A DNA stretch of 64,000 nt from Roseiarcus sp963794655 (GTDB lineage Bacteria; Pseudomonadota; Alphaproteobacteria; Rhizobiales; Beijerinckiaceae), in assembly GCA_963794655.1 (NCBI GenBank), contig CAWCEV010000006.1, forward strand, positions 2,595,604 through 2,659,603. The letters run 5' to 3'. Each line of letters opens with the position of its first letter. The first letter of the stretch is position 1. Shown piece by piece: positions 28,337 through 37,982 of this stretch. A program made the position numbers and the translations under genes. The notes under the pieces are model-generated. The model did no database searches and was not told the DNA's origin. It saw only the letters and a program-made list of their open reading frames with translations.

Positions 28337-29206
28337 CTACAGGTATTCGATCTTTACGTTACCGTCGGAGGTGTGGACGGTGAGCGGGGTGCCGCCGCCA
28401 TTTAACTTTCCACGCAACTGATGGCCCTCCCCGCCCGACTGGTAATGGTCCATGGTAAGCGGGAGGGCGCAATCCACATGGCCGTCGCTGGTATGCACAT
28501 TGAGGTCGGCAGCGAAGTTCTGAGGGACACGAATGGTCACCGAGCCATCGGCCGATTGAATCGTCGAGGGGCCCGCGAGCTTGGTTCCCTCACGTAAGCT
28601 GAGCTCCAAAGTACCGTCACTCGTGTGCAGCGCCAGAGCGTGGAAGAGACCGTCGACGGTGAGGTTGCCATCGCTGGTGTGGGCGTCAATGGCGCCGTCG
28701 GCATTGGTGATTTTCACCCGGCCGTCCCCGGACCTTATGCGCAAGTTGCCCGAGACACGATCCAGCGTCAGGTTTCCATCGCCAGTCATCAGACTGATGT
28801 CGCCCTGCAAGCCCGAGAGGTTTACGTTTCCGTCACCGGTCCTGGCTTCGAGAGCGAGCTCGGCGGGGCTTTCGACGGTCACTCTGGATTGCTCTTTATG
28901 CCAGGCGATGTGCGCACCCGTGTGCGGCCGCTCCTTGAAGAGAAAGTGCACCTCATTGCCGCTTTGGCCCTCCTCCAGGCGATAGTCGCTCAGCTTCTGC
29001 CCCTCGATTGACACGTGAATTCGGATTTCGTGGCAATCGCCACAAGAACGAAATTCAACGCCGGCATCCGAGGTTTCGAGGGTCAGCGTGGGCTTGCCAG
29101 TGACCGGATAGGTCCTGGACCAGGAGTGGTCGGAGTCTTGGGCGAGGCCAGCCGACGAGGAGAGAAGGGCGAGGGCGGCCAGCGGCAGGGCATATTTCGT
29201 CTTCAT
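28337..29206 (-). CDS. DUF4097-type secreted beta-repeat protein
   Basis: 289 aa from the ATG at 29206, which gives the signal peptide MKTKYALPLAALALL ending AGLAQ; an upstream in-frame extension looks non-coding. The mature part is a right-handed stack of short repeats of the form (T/R)xDGxx, e.g. ARTGDGNVNLSGL, MTGDGNLTLDRV, RSGDGRVKITNA, HTSDGNLTVDGL, HTSDGTLELSL, the hallmark of DUF4097 (adhesin-like beta-helix) proteins. Two Cys occur in RSCGDCHEIR. Exported; role unknown. It lies 108 bp downstream of the GH3 gene on the same strand and may be co-transcribed. Confidence 0.85.
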   Translation of the reverse strand: MKTKYALPLAALALLSSSAGLAQDSDHSWSRTYPVTGKPTLTLETSDAGVEFRSCGDCHEIRIHVSIEGQKLSDYRLEEGQSGNEVHFLFKERPHTGAHIAWHKEQSRVTVESPAELALEARTGDGNVNLSGLQGDISLMTGDGNLTLDRVSGNLRIRSGDGRVKITNADGAIDAHTSDGNLTVDGLFHALALHTSDGTLELSLREGTKLAGPSTIQSADGSVTIRVPQNFAADLNVHTSDGHVDCALPLTMDHYQSGGEGHQLRGKLNGGGTPLTVHTSDGNVKIEYL

Positions 29207-29313
29207 AGCAGTGGGTACGGAGCTGATGCGAGGAAGGTTCCGCGGAATTTTCGGAAATCCAGTGGGACCCTCGTTTGCGAACAGACTCCGGCCAAGAGCA
29301 AGACCGTGATTGA

Positions 29314-31629
29314 CTAGGGCGTCGTCGTAAAGTGGGCGGCGTTGGTGGTGGTCGAACTGCCGCCGATAAAGACGGTATAGTCGGCCGGCTCGACAACCGG
29401 TTGCACCTTGGCGTTGTAGAACGAAAGTTCTGCGAAGCCCAGGGGAAAGTGAACCGCCTGCGATTGGCCTGGGTCGAGCGTAATGCGAGCAAAGCCCTTG
29501 AGATTGCGCACAGGCTGCTCGGTGCTGGCGCCTCGAATATTGACATAGCACTGAACGATCTCCGTGGCGCGGCGTTTTCCTGTATTGGTGACTGTGGCGG
29601 TTGCGATCACGGGCTGGCTCTTTGGATCGCGCATCAGCGAGGCCGCGCTAATGGATTGGGTGGAAAGCGAAACGCCGGAGTAGCCGAACGTCGAGTAGGT
29701 AAGACCATGTCCGAAGGGAAAGAGCGCGTCATTCGGTACGTCGAGATAGCGCGACACATACTTCATCTCCACGTAGCCGGGGTGCGCGGGGTCAGCGTGC
29801 TGGATGGGGCGGCCGGTAGGCAGCTGGTTGTAGTAGAGCGGCTCCTGCCCCACAGCGCGGGGGAAACTCATGGTGAGCTTGCCGCTGGGAGCTACATCGC
29901 CGAATAGGGTGCCGACGATTGCGGGTCCAGTCTCGACGCCGGGGAACCAGACTTCCATAATGGCGGGCACATGCTGAGCGGCCCAGTCGAGCACCAGCGG
30001 GCGGCCGGAGAAAATGAGCAGGACGACAGGCTTGCCGGTGGCGACGACCGCCTCCAGCAACTGCTGTTGGTTCCCTGGCAAATCCAGGTGAGCACGCGAC
30101 GCGGCTTCGCCACTCATGTCGCTTGACTCGCCCAGGGCGAGGATGGCCACATCGGAATTCTGTGCCGCGGCAACCGCTGCGGCGAACCCGGAGTCGGAAG
30201 TGCCGGAGATCTCAGTTCCCTTCTCATAAGTAAGGGTGGCGCCGCTTTGCTGGGCTCGTTCCGCCATGGTGGCGCGCAAGGTACGCACGTCGCCAAAATT
30301 GTTCGCGCCCGACCAGGCGCCGACCATATCGCTGGCATCGTCGGCCAGCGGGCCGATGAGCGCGATCCTTTTGGTAGCCGGGTTCAAGGGCAGGAGCGGG
30401 TTCTGCGGCGCAGGATTATTCTGCAGCAGCACCAAAGACTCCTCCGCCGCCCGGCGGGCAAGTGGGCGATGCTCGGCAACGGCTCCCGTTACCTCCGGGC
30501 CGTCGGTAAAAGGGTGTTCGAAGAGACCGAGCGCGAACTTCACCCGCAGGACGCGGCGCACGGCTTCATCCACCACAGGCATGGGCACGCGGCCCGACTT
30601 GACCAGAGCCGGCAGCTCGGCGTCGTAGTAGTGCGACATCATGTCGATGTCGACGCCGGCCATCAGCGCCTTTTGGCTCGCCACGGCGGCATCGAGGGCG
30701 ATGCCGTGATGCGTGAGCTCCATGACAGCGGTGTAGTCGGAGACCACGGGGCCGTCGAAACCCCACTCATCGCGCAGGATGGTTTGCAGCAGAAACGGGT
30801 TGGCGGTCGCAGGCACACCATTCAGCGAGTTGAAGGAGGACATCACGGTGGCTGCGCCGGCCTCGACCGCTGCGTGATAGGGCGGCAGGTAGACCTGGCG
30901 CAGCAGCAGTTCGCTCATGTCCGTAGTGTTGTAGTCACGGCCGGCCTCGGCAGCACCGTAGGCGGCGAAATGCTTGACCGAGGCAGCGACGGAGCCTGGC
31001 GCCGAGAGGCTCTCTCCCTGATAGCCGCGGATATAGGCACGAGCGATGGCAGAACCCAGGTAGGGGTCTTCCCCCGCGCCCTCGGTGCAGCGGCCCCATC
31101 GCGCATCGCGCGCAATGTCAACCATGGGGGAATAGACCCAGTCGACGCCTGCGGTGCGGGCCTCGATGGCAGCCATGTGCGCGAGATCCGTGATCAGGGC
31201 GGGATCCCAACTGGATGCGGTGGCCAGCGGAACAGGAAAGATGGTGCGGAAGCCGTGGATGACGTCGGCTCCAAAAAGCAGCGGGATATGCAGGCGCGTG
31301 TTGTCAACGGCAGCGTGCTGGAAATGGTTGGTAAGGCCCTGCCCAACGGTGTTGAGCATGGAGCCGAGTTCCCCTTTTTGCGCGAGCACGTAGCTGTCGA
31401 CTCCCCCAGGCGCGGGCGGGTTCACATTGAGAGCGGTCGTGGTGTTGCCGGGGGACGGCGCGGGGTGCGCTTCGGTCGCGCTGTACTGCACCAGCTGGCC
31501 TATCTTCTCATCGAGCGTCATTTGTTTGAGCAGTGCATCGACCTTGCGCTCGATCTGCGGGTTGGCGAGCTGCGGGTTGGAAGGCGGAACGTGCGACGTC
31601 TGGGCGAGAGCCGGGGAGAGTGCAGACAC
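29314..31629 (-). CDS. bglX: Glycoside hydrolase family 3 beta-glucosidase, frameshift in signal peptide
   Basis: 771 aa from a GTG start. Exported GH3 enzyme, likely a beta-glucosidase or xylosidase acting on plant or microbial oligosaccharides. Domains: (beta/alpha)8 barrel (about 30-350; LFGADVIHGFRTIFPVPL, KHFAAYGAAEAGRDYN, nucleophile Asp in VVSDYTAV), alpha/beta sandwich (about 380-590; VLLQNN, IALIGPLADD) and a fibronectin-III-like C-terminal domain (YVNIRGA, GFARITLDPGQ). The first residues (SALSPALAQ) are only the end of a signal peptide. An ATG at 31672 with AGAGGAG before it encodes MTTCRSTLLAALSFS in another frame; a one-base indel in the CTCTCTCT tract near 31635 would join them. 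So the N-terminus is broken in this sequence. Confidence 0.88.
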   Translation of the reverse strand: MSALSPALAQTSHVPPSNPQLANPQIERKVDALLKQMTLDEKIGQLVQYSATEAHPAPSPGNTTTALNVNPPAPGGVDSYVLAQKGELGSMLNTVGQGLTNHFQHAAVDNTRLHIPLLFGADVIHGFRTIFPVPLATASSWDPALITDLAHMAAIEARTAGVDWVYSPMVDIARDARWGRCTEGAGEDPYLGSAIARAYIRGYQGESLSAPGSVAASVKHFAAYGAAEAGRDYNTTDMSELLLRQVYLPPYHAAVEAGAATVMSSFNSLNGVPATANPFLLQTILRDEWGFDGPVVSDYTAVMELTHHGIALDAAVASQKALMAGVDIDMMSHYYDAELPALVKSGRVPMPVVDEAVRRVLRVKFALGLFEHPFTDGPEVTGAVAEHRPLARRAAEESLVLLQNNPAPQNPLLPLNPATKRIALIGPLADDASDMVGAWSGANNFGDVRTLRATMAERAQQSGATLTYEKGTEISGTSDSGFAAAVAAAQNSDVAILALGESSDMSGEAASRAHLDLPGNQQQLLEAVVATGKPVVLLIFSGRPLVLDWAAQHVPAIMEVWFPGVETGPAIVGTLFGDVAPSGKLTMSFPRAVGQEPLYYNQLPTGRPIQHADPAHPGYVEMKYVSRYLDVPNDALFPFGHGLTYSTFGYSGVSLSTQSISAASLMRDPKSQPVIATATVTNTGKRRATEIVQCYVNIRGASTEQPVRNLKGFARITLDPGQSQAVHFPLGFAELSFYNAKVQPVVEPADYTVFIGGSSTTTNAAHFTTTP

Positions 31630-31724
31630 TGAAAGAGAGAGCGGCGAGGAGAGTGGATCGACAGGTGGTCATAGGCGACTCCTCTAGGCTACTCTATCGC
31701 CCGTGGCGGGGGCATGGACTGTGC

Positions 31725-34475
31725 TTAGCGCGGCCAAAGGAGCGAATAGATCTGGCCGACCCCAGTCCGGCTCATGATGGCCGGCTGTCCGTCCGGCGTC
31801 AGACTCAGGAAGGAATCAAGACCATCCGGGTCGTTTACGCCCTCCAATCCGCATAATCGCTTCCAATCACCCTGAGGCACCGCGAGCTGATATATTCCGT
31901 TGTCCCCGCTTATCAAGCCCATGTAGATTGACTTGCTATCGTTCGCCCAAACCCAATAACCCCACGGCACATCAAAGGCGTGCAAATCCTTCCACGTCCT
32001 GGTTTCGGCTGAGTACAAGACCATACGCGATGGGTTCTGCGCCATTGCGATCATGTATCTCCCATCAGGCGACCAGGACGGTACGAAGAGCCGATCGGTC
32101 CCGGGCATGTCCGATATTCGGCGCGTCGCCAAATCGATCACATGGATTTTGTAGGGAGTACCGGGATAAGGGAAATTGTTGAAAGCGATGGATTGACCGC
32201 CGGGAAGCCAGCTCGGCGCGACGGCGTGGGCGCCATCCGGCGTCAGTTTTTGCGGGGCGCCGCCCGCCGCGGAAACCAGGTATACGTACTGCCAATCCGA
32301 GTAGGCCAGCCACTTCCCGTCCGGCGACCACTGCTGCATCAACGCGTACGAACTCGTCAACTGCACCCTCTCGCTTCCGTCGAGCCGGCTCTTCCACAAA
32401 TGCCGGCTGGGGTATTCCGAGTACGCCATCCATTGCCGATCTGGCGAAATGACGAACTCGAGCATGGACAGGTCATCGAGATACGGCAGCAGTTTTTTAC
32501 TCCGAGGATCGAAGGCCCGCATGGCGCCTTCATCCGTCTTTCCCAGCACAAAAAGCCCTTTGCTATCGTGCATGGGAACCGCCGCGAGAATGGGCAACTG
32601 GTTGCCGGTAATGCGTGCCGCGGTGGGGTTTCTCCAGAAAGCAAACCACGGCGGCGGCACAAGTTCATATAAGTTGAGCCGCTCTTCGCGGTCGGAGGAG
32701 AACACGAAATGCCGCCCGTCTGGCGTCCATTGGCCAGACTGCTGACTGGCATTGGCTGGCCAGTCAAGGCGCAGCGGGTGCGCATTCTGACCATCCGCAC
32801 TTAGACTCCAGAGCCGGGGCGACCCGGCGTAGACTTCTACCGTCGCGCTCACTTCGCGGCCATCCGGCGAAACGCTCAACCTGTCCAGATCGGCCGGCGC
32901 GTCCCAGATCTTCCGCAAATTTCGGCCGTCCTGGTCGATTTTGTACAGCGTGTTCTTGTCGGAGAACAGGACTGCGCGTCCGTCGGGTGTCCACCGTGCC
33001 AGCAGTGCCGGACGATCCGTCAGTTCCCGCGCTGGGCCGCCCAGCACCGGCGCTATCCACAATGTTCCTCTGCCCAGTTCGTCGTCGGGCTCGAGCTTTA
33101 GCCCCAATGCCTGCGAGCCGTCCGGCAAAATATCCAGAAGGGAAATACCGGGACCAAAAATATGCAGGGGAACCACCGGGCCCCCATTGGCTGCCATCTG
33201 CGAAGGAACACCTCGGCTGTTCAGATAGATTCTGGCTCCATCCGTAAAGAGCGGCCCCTCTTTGGGCTCTCCTGAGAAGGTCAACTGAGTTGAATCAAGC
33301 TGAGCAGGGCCCGTGGAGCGCACGGTTTTCCATGCAAACGCCAGTACCATCACTGCGACGATTGCGGCCGCGATGTACCACCACGTCTTCTTCCGCACCG
33401 GCAGTCGACTAAACATCGCCGATTGCGTTGTTCCGTCCCGGCTCGAGGTTAGCCGCTCGAAAGCACGGGTCCTGTTTTGAGGATCTGACGAGAGGAAACT
33501 TTCCACCGATTCGATCAGCGATGCCGGAGCGCGCACGGAACGCAACGCGGGCGTTGGAGTGGCATCCCGGCCTGCCGCTGCAACCGGACGTTCGCCGGTC
33601 AGCACCTGGTGCAAAATAACTCCCAGCGCAAACAGGTCGGTAGCCCTGGTAGGCCGCTCCCCGCGAAGCATTTCGGGGGCCATGTAGCCTGGAGTGCCGG
33701 CAATCACACCGGATCCGAATAATGTGTTTTCAGACTCCTGAGGACGCGCAAGCCCAAAGTCCATGATGCTGACATGTGATCCGGAGGTGCCCGCTTCCAA
33801 CATGACATTGTTCGGCTTCAAGTCGCGATGGATGATACCGCCGGCATGCAGAGCCGCCACGCCGGCGAGCAACTGGTTACAGACGTTCCACGCCTCGTCG
33901 GCCTCGAGTTTCCCCACTTCCTCGAGACGGGCGTGCAGAGTCTGCCCGTGCAGCAATCGCATACTTAGGAACAGAAAAGGAGGTGCGGGGTGGTCACAGC
34001 GGAAGATCTCGTAAATGGGGCAAAGGTTGGAATGAACAACTTTGCGCGCAAGAACGACCTCCTGCTGGAAACGCGCAGAAGCCGCGGCATCGGCTGCGAT
34101 CTCCGGCCGGATGATCTTCAGAGCAACGCTCGTGTCCTGCAGAAACTGATCTTTAGCCTCGTAGACCTCGCCCATGCCTCCCCGAGCAATAAAACGAACG
34201 ATGGCAAAGCGGCCGGCAATGAGCTGACCGGGCTGGAAGCGGCCAGGGCTGACCGCAACGCTGGCGGCGGCCAGGGTAGTTTGGCCGTCCGGGCTAAATG
34301 CGGGATCGGCTAAGAAGCTACCGGCCTGCTGGTGCTTCGCCAGCAGCTGTTCGACCAGGCTTCGGAGTTCAGGATTGCCGAGGCAGGCGCAGTCAAGGAA
34401 GGCAGTCCTGCTTGCCGGGGGCAGCTCCAGCGCTTCCCCAAAGAGCTCCTCCGCGGATTGCCCCGGGTTGGTCAT
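31725..34475 (-). CDS. Membrane Ser/Thr protein kinase with PD40/TolB-like propeller (cassette copy 1)
   Basis: 916 aa. The short N-terminal region SAEELFGEALELPP is shared with copy 2. The Hanks-type kinase domain (about 85-345) has the glycine loop ARGGMGEVYEA, catalytic Lys in VALKII, HRDLKPNNVML and DFGLARP, so it should be active. A single membrane helix (WWYIAAAIVAVMVLAFAW, near 373-390) leads to an outer domain of PD40/WD40-like repeats (about 400-916; LSVSPDGREVS, WTPDGRHFVFSS, WSPDGKWLAYSD, WSPDGRYMIAM). Topology suggests outside sensing and inside phosphorylation. It is divergent from the small secreted-protein gene at 34662. Unlike copy 2 it has no sigma factor gene next to it. Confidence 0.92.
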   Translation of the reverse strand: MTNPGQSAEELFGEALELPPASRTAFLDCACLGNPELRSLVEQLLAKHQQAGSFLADPAFSPDGQTTLAAASVAVSPGRFQPGQLIAGRFAIVRFIARGGMGEVYEAKDQFLQDTSVALKIIRPEIAADAAASARFQQEVVLARKVVHSNLCPIYEIFRCDHPAPPFLFLSMRLLHGQTLHARLEEVGKLEADEAWNVCNQLLAGVAALHAGGIIHRDLKPNNVMLEAGTSGSHVSIMDFGLARPQESENTLFGSGVIAGTPGYMAPEMLRGERPTRATDLFALGVILHQVLTGERPVAAAGRDATPTPALRSVRAPASLIESVESFLSSDPQNRTRAFERLTSSRDGTTQSAMFSRLPVRKKTWWYIAAAIVAVMVLAFAWKTVRSTGPAQLDSTQLTFSGEPKEGPLFTDGARIYLNSRGVPSQMAANGGPVVPLHIFGPGISLLDILPDGSQALGLKLEPDDELGRGTLWIAPVLGGPARELTDRPALLARWTPDGRAVLFSDKNTLYKIDQDGRNLRKIWDAPADLDRLSVSPDGREVSATVEVYAGSPRLWSLSADGQNAHPLRLDWPANASQQSGQWTPDGRHFVFSSDREERLNLYELVPPPWFAFWRNPTAARITGNQLPILAAVPMHDSKGLFVLGKTDEGAMRAFDPRSKKLLPYLDDLSMLEFVISPDRQWMAYSEYPSRHLWKSRLDGSERVQLTSSYALMQQWSPDGKWLAYSDWQYVYLVSAAGGAPQKLTPDGAHAVAPSWLPGGQSIAFNNFPYPGTPYKIHVIDLATRRISDMPGTDRLFVPSWSPDGRYMIAMAQNPSRMVLYSAETRTWKDLHAFDVPWGYWVWANDSKSIYMGLISGDNGIYQLAVPQGDWKRLCGLEGVNDPDGLDSFLSLTPDGQPAIMSRTGVGQIYSLLWPR

Positions 34476-34506
34476 GATTCCGGTTCAGAAGATCGAGAGC
34501 CGTACG

Positions 34507-34526
34507 GGTGAACTATATCAGGAGGC
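34507..34526 (+). other. Relic of the ECF sigma gene ribosome-binding region
   Basis: GTGAACTATATCAGGAGGCT here matches the upstream region of the intact sigma gene (GCTGAACTATATCAGGAGGT at 37961-37980), but no start codon or coding frame follows. Downstream, from about 34570, the sequence resumes homology with the region after the intact sigma gene (GAAATA...TCATTTCAC). The coding part between has been deleted. Confidence 0.75.
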
Positions 34527-34589
34527 TTCTGGGCGGTTTAGCCCCCGGGTCGCCGCAACAAGAGAGCGAAATATCTTCGGAGTCATTTC

Positions 34590-34661
34590 ACTTTTTTCCG
34601 CTGCGCTGCGCCTTAGTAAGTGAAGGCGGTTGATGAAACGCCTTCCACAGGAGAATCCACC
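34590..34661 (+). promoter_or_regulatory. Conserved leader with hairpin before the secreted-protein gene (copy 1)
   Basis: The stretch from TCATTTCACTTTTTT through CGCCTTAGTAAGTGAAGGCGG to CCACCATG is shared with 38583-38661. It contains a 7-bp hairpin, GAAGGCG (34622-34628) pairing with CGCCTTC (34639-34645) across a 10-nt loop. The second copy keeps both stem arms exactly and differs in the loop. The stem ends a few bases before the ribosome-binding site ACAGGAGAAT, so folding could affect translation. Confidence 0.6.
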
Positions 34662-35108
34662 ATGCGCAGCTCAATGATGTTGAAGGTCCCCGCAGGCTTG
34701 ATCGCCGCCGTTCTCGCTGTTGCCTCCTCGACAACAGCCGCCAAAGCACAGGATGCAGGATTTGCGGCCAAAATGACCGTGCCCTTTGCGTTTCAAATCG
34801 CTTCAGGCCAACATTTTGCTCCCGGCATCTACACCATTCGCATGAATGGCGAACAATCCATGCTCATCCGAAGCAACACCGCGTCCGGACTAGCCATGAC
34901 CCAACTGGCCAATGACGGTCAGCCGGCCACCCAGGGGAAGGCCGTGTTCACACATTACGGCGACCGGTATTTCTTGCGCTCCGTTTCGGTACCGGGTAAC
35001 TCGAGTCACCTTATCTGCGAGAGATCGAAGGCCGAACGGCAATCGCAGGTTGCCTCCAATCATTTAAGTGCGCCAGTCGAAGTGGCCACTCTTAAGGCAG
35101 GACGATGA
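34662..35108 (+). CDS. Small secreted protein of the kinase/sigma cassette (copy 1)
   Basis: 148 aa from the ATG after AGGAGAAT; an in-frame ATG-like start farther up lies in the leader hairpin. Signal peptide ends TTAAKAQ. The mature part is one compact domain: KMTVPFAFQIASGQHFAPGIYTIRM, GLAMTQLANDGQPATQGKAVF, YFLRSVSVPG, ERSKAERQ. The paralogue at 38662 keeps this order. The family is common in acidobacteria as I recall; the role is unknown. It is followed by a strong hairpin and then the convergent end of kinase copy 2. Confidence 0.82.
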   Translation: MRSSMMLKVPAGLIAAVLAVASSTTAAKAQDAGFAAKMTVPFAFQIASGQHFAPGIYTIRMNGEQSMLIRSNTASGLAMTQLANDGQPATQGKAVFTHYGDRYFLRSVSVPGNSSHLICERSKAERQSQVASNHLSAPVEVATLKAGR

Positions 35109-35126
35109 CACTATGCTACGGACAAT

Positions 35127-35163
35127 GCATCGCTACTGTTCCTACGATGAGCAGTAGCGATGC
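35127..35163. terminator. Bidirectional hairpin between convergent genes
   Basis: GCATCGCTACTG (35127-35138) pairs perfectly with CAGTAGCGATGC (35152-35163) around a 13-nt loop. It lies 18 nt after the secreted-protein stop and 9 nt before the convergent kinase stop. No clear U-tract. A near-identical hairpin follows the paralogous gene at 39127. Confidence 0.7.
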
Positions 35164-35172
35164 TGAGCACTT

Positions 35173-37926
35173 TCATTGCGGCCAACGCAGGAAATAAATT
35201 TGCGCCGCGCCGGTGCGGCTCATGATCGCCGGTTGCCCGCTGGGCGTGAGGCTCACAAAGGCTTCGGTAGAGTATGCGGGGTTGATGCCCTCCACGCCGC
35301 TTAACTTCTCCCAATCGCCTTGAGGAATCGTCATGCGGTAGATGCCATCGTCCGCTTTCCCGAGCAACGGTGTCATATAAAAGGAACGGCTATCCGATGC
35401 CCAGGTCCAAAAACCCCAATTTTCTGGAAACAAACGCAACTGTTTCCACGTCCTCGTCGCCGTAGAAAAAACAGACATGCTCGCAGGATTCTCCGCCATG
35501 GCTACCATGTATTTTCCATCGGGCGACCAGGAAGGATAGTAGTGCCCCTCCCCCATTGGCATTGGGGAGATCCGCCGGCTAGCCAGATCAATGGTTTCGA
35601 TTCTGGGCACTTTATCCGGCACCGGAAAATAGCTGAACTGAATTGTTTTCCCGTCGGAGGACCAGGTTGGAGCGATGGGAGTCTCTCCGTCCGGGGTCAG
35701 TTTTTGCGGAGCGCCGCCTTCCGATGACACGAGAAACAGATTCTTCCAGTTAGAATAAGCCAGCCATTTGCCATCGGGCGACCACTGTTCCATCACCGCA
35801 TAGGAGTTGGTGAGTTGCAGCTTCTCGCTGCCGTCCAACCTGCTCCTCCATAAGTTCTTGCTTGGGTAATCGGTGTACGCCATCCACTGACGATCAGGCG
35901 AAATCACAAACTGCAGCATGGAAAGGTCTTCCAAAAACGGAACCAGGCTCTTTAAACGCGGGTCGTAGGCCCGCATTCTTCCCTCGTCCATACGGGCGAG
36001 CACAAACAATCCCCGGCTATCGCGGCTTGGGGCGTCTGCCAGGATAGGAATCTGGTTGCCGGTGATTCGGACCGGATCCGGCTTCTTCCAGAACTCAAAC
36101 CAGCGGGGCGCCACCAACTCGTACACATTCGAGCGCCCCTCGCGGTTGGACGAGAACAGAAAGTGGCGTCCGTCCGGTGTCCATTGGCCAGAATACTGAT
36201 CGGCATCCGCAGGCCAGGCGAACTGCAATGGATGTGCGTTCCGCCCATCGGCGCCCATACGCCACAGCCGGGCCGTTTCGGGGTAACGACCGACCGTTAC
36301 GCTGAGTTGGCGGCCATCGGGCGAGAAGGCGAGATCGCTCAACTCCATCGACGCCTCCCAAATCCTGGTCAGATTCTCACCGTCCGCGCCGATTCTGTAG
36401 AGAGTTCGCTCGTCGGCCAACATAACAAAGCGTCCGTCCGGAGACCACTTCGCCGAGCTCGCCAGGTGGTCACTTAGTTTCCGTGGAGTTCCCCCCAACA
36501 TCGCGGTTGTCCACAACGTGCCACGGCCCAGCGTATCCTCCCCGTCGGGCTTTAGACCGAGTGCCTTTGCGCCGTCGGCTGAGATATCGAGTAACAACAT
36601 GCCGGGCTCGAGGATATGCATCGGCACAACAGGGCCGCCGCCCACCGCCATCTCAGACGGCGTTCCCCGGCTGGCAAAGTAGAGGCGTGACCCATCCGTG
36701 AACAGCGGCGGTTCCTTGGGTTCCGAAGACGAGGTGATCTGGGTTGACTCGAGTGGGCCGGAAACCGGAGATGGCGTTCTGAGGACCAGGAGCCCGGCGA
36801 CAAGCAGCGCGGCCATGGCGGCTGCGGCATAGGCAACAACTTTGCGACTCCGCAGAGAGGAAGGTGCGAGAGTTGCCGCACCGGTCTGACCGGGCCATGA
36901 CCGCTCGAAGGCTCGTATTCTGGTTTCGGGATCGGCTGAGAGGAAGCCTTCCACGGCTTGTACGAACACTGCGGGCTCGCGGGTGGCGCGTAGAGACGGC
37001 GACGGAGAGAGAGCCAATCCCCCTTCTGATTCGGTGGGGCGCTCGCCCGTCAACACTTGATGCAACACCACCCCCAGAGCGAACAGATCACTGGCCTTGG
37101 TGGGGCGCCCGCCACGCAATAGTTCGGGCGCGAGATAGCCAGGCGTTCCGGCGATCACGCCGGATCCGAACAAGGTGTTGGCAGCTTCGTGCGGGCGGGC
37201 GAGGCCAAAATCCATGATGCTGACGTGCAGGCCAGAGCTGCCGGGTTCCAATATGACATTGTTCGGCTTGAGGTCGCGATGAATCACGCCTCCGGCATGC
37301 AGTGCCGCCACGCCGGCCAGCAACTGCTTACAGATCTCCGCCGCTTCGCCTGCTTCCAGCTTTTCGCGCCGTTCGAACCGGGCATAGAGGGTCTCCCCCT
37401 GCAACAACCTCATGGTGAGGAACAAGAAGGGAGGAGCCGGCTGGTCACAGCGAAAGATCTCGTAGATAGGACAGAGATTGGGGTGAACCACCTTGCGCGC
37501 GAGAAGCACCTCCTGCTCGAAGCGGGCCGAGGTGGTGGCATCGCCGGCAATCTCGGGACGGATAATCTTCAGCGCGACGCCCGCATCCTGAAGAAACTGG
37601 TCCCTGGCCTCATAGACCTCACCCATCCCTCCGCGGGCAATAAACCGAACAATGGCAAAGCGGCCGGCAATGAGCTGTCCGGCGTGGAAGCGGCCTAGGG
37701 TGCGTGGTGGGCCTACTGCAGACACGGTCCCCGCGCCATCCGGGGTAAAGGCCGGAGCGCCCAGAAAACTACCGGCGCGCGCATCCTGCAGCAGAAGTTG
37801 TTCGAGCCGGCGTCGCAGGTCCGGATCATGCCCGCACATCCGCTCGACGAAAGCAGCTCTGCCTTCCGCAGGTAATTCCAACGCTTCCCCAAACAATTCC
37901 TCGGCAGACTGCTTTGGGTCGGTCAT
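35173..37926 (-). CDS. Membrane Ser/Thr protein kinase with PD40/TolB-like propeller (cassette copy 2)
   Basis: 917 aa from the ATG giving MTDPKQSAEELFG, matching copy 1; a longer frame to 38010 would overlap the divergent sigma gene. The kinase domain (about 90-350) has ARGGMGEVYEA, ALKIIRPEI, HRDLKPNNVIL and DFGLARP, then a membrane helix near 380-400 and a PD40 propeller (LAFSPDGRQLS, WTPDGRHFLFSS, WSPDGKWLAYSN, WSPDGKYMVAMA) to the end SLTPSGQPAIMSRTGAAQI. It is divergent from the ECF sigma gene with 56 bp between start codons, so both share a regulatory region. Kinase-to-sigma pairing without an anti-sigma gene suggests the kinase controls the sigma factor. Confidence 0.93.
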   Translation of the reverse strand: MTDPKQSAEELFGEALELPAEGRAAFVERMCGHDPDLRRRLEQLLLQDARAGSFLGAPAFTPDGAGTVSAVGPPRTLGRFHAGQLIAGRFAIVRFIARGGMGEVYEARDQFLQDAGVALKIIRPEIAGDATTSARFEQEVLLARKVVHPNLCPIYEIFRCDQPAPPFLFLTMRLLQGETLYARFERREKLEAGEAAEICKQLLAGVAALHAGGVIHRDLKPNNVILEPGSSGLHVSIMDFGLARPHEAANTLFGSGVIAGTPGYLAPELLRGGRPTKASDLFALGVVLHQVLTGERPTESEGGLALSPSPSLRATREPAVFVQAVEGFLSADPETRIRAFERSWPGQTGAATLAPSSLRSRKVVAYAAAAMAALLVAGLLVLRTPSPVSGPLESTQITSSSEPKEPPLFTDGSRLYFASRGTPSEMAVGGGPVVPMHILEPGMLLLDISADGAKALGLKPDGEDTLGRGTLWTTAMLGGTPRKLSDHLASSAKWSPDGRFVMLADERTLYRIGADGENLTRIWEASMELSDLAFSPDGRQLSVTVGRYPETARLWRMGADGRNAHPLQFAWPADADQYSGQWTPDGRHFLFSSNREGRSNVYELVAPRWFEFWKKPDPVRITGNQIPILADAPSRDSRGLFVLARMDEGRMRAYDPRLKSLVPFLEDLSMLQFVISPDRQWMAYTDYPSKNLWRSRLDGSEKLQLTNSYAVMEQWSPDGKWLAYSNWKNLFLVSSEGGAPQKLTPDGETPIAPTWSSDGKTIQFSYFPVPDKVPRIETIDLASRRISPMPMGEGHYYPSWSPDGKYMVAMAENPASMSVFSTATRTWKQLRLFPENWGFWTWASDSRSFYMTPLLGKADDGIYRMTIPQGDWEKLSGVEGINPAYSTEAFVSLTPSGQPAIMSRTGAAQIYFLRWPQ

Positions 37927-37982
37927 AATCTCGAACGAACAGGCGAATCCAGGATACGGCTGAACTATATCAGGAGGTATCG

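Noticed and set aside
30247..31632. 461-codon plus-strand open frame opposite the GH3 gene
   Set aside because: Complement of conserved GH3 coding sequence in a GC-rich region; no recognisable protein.
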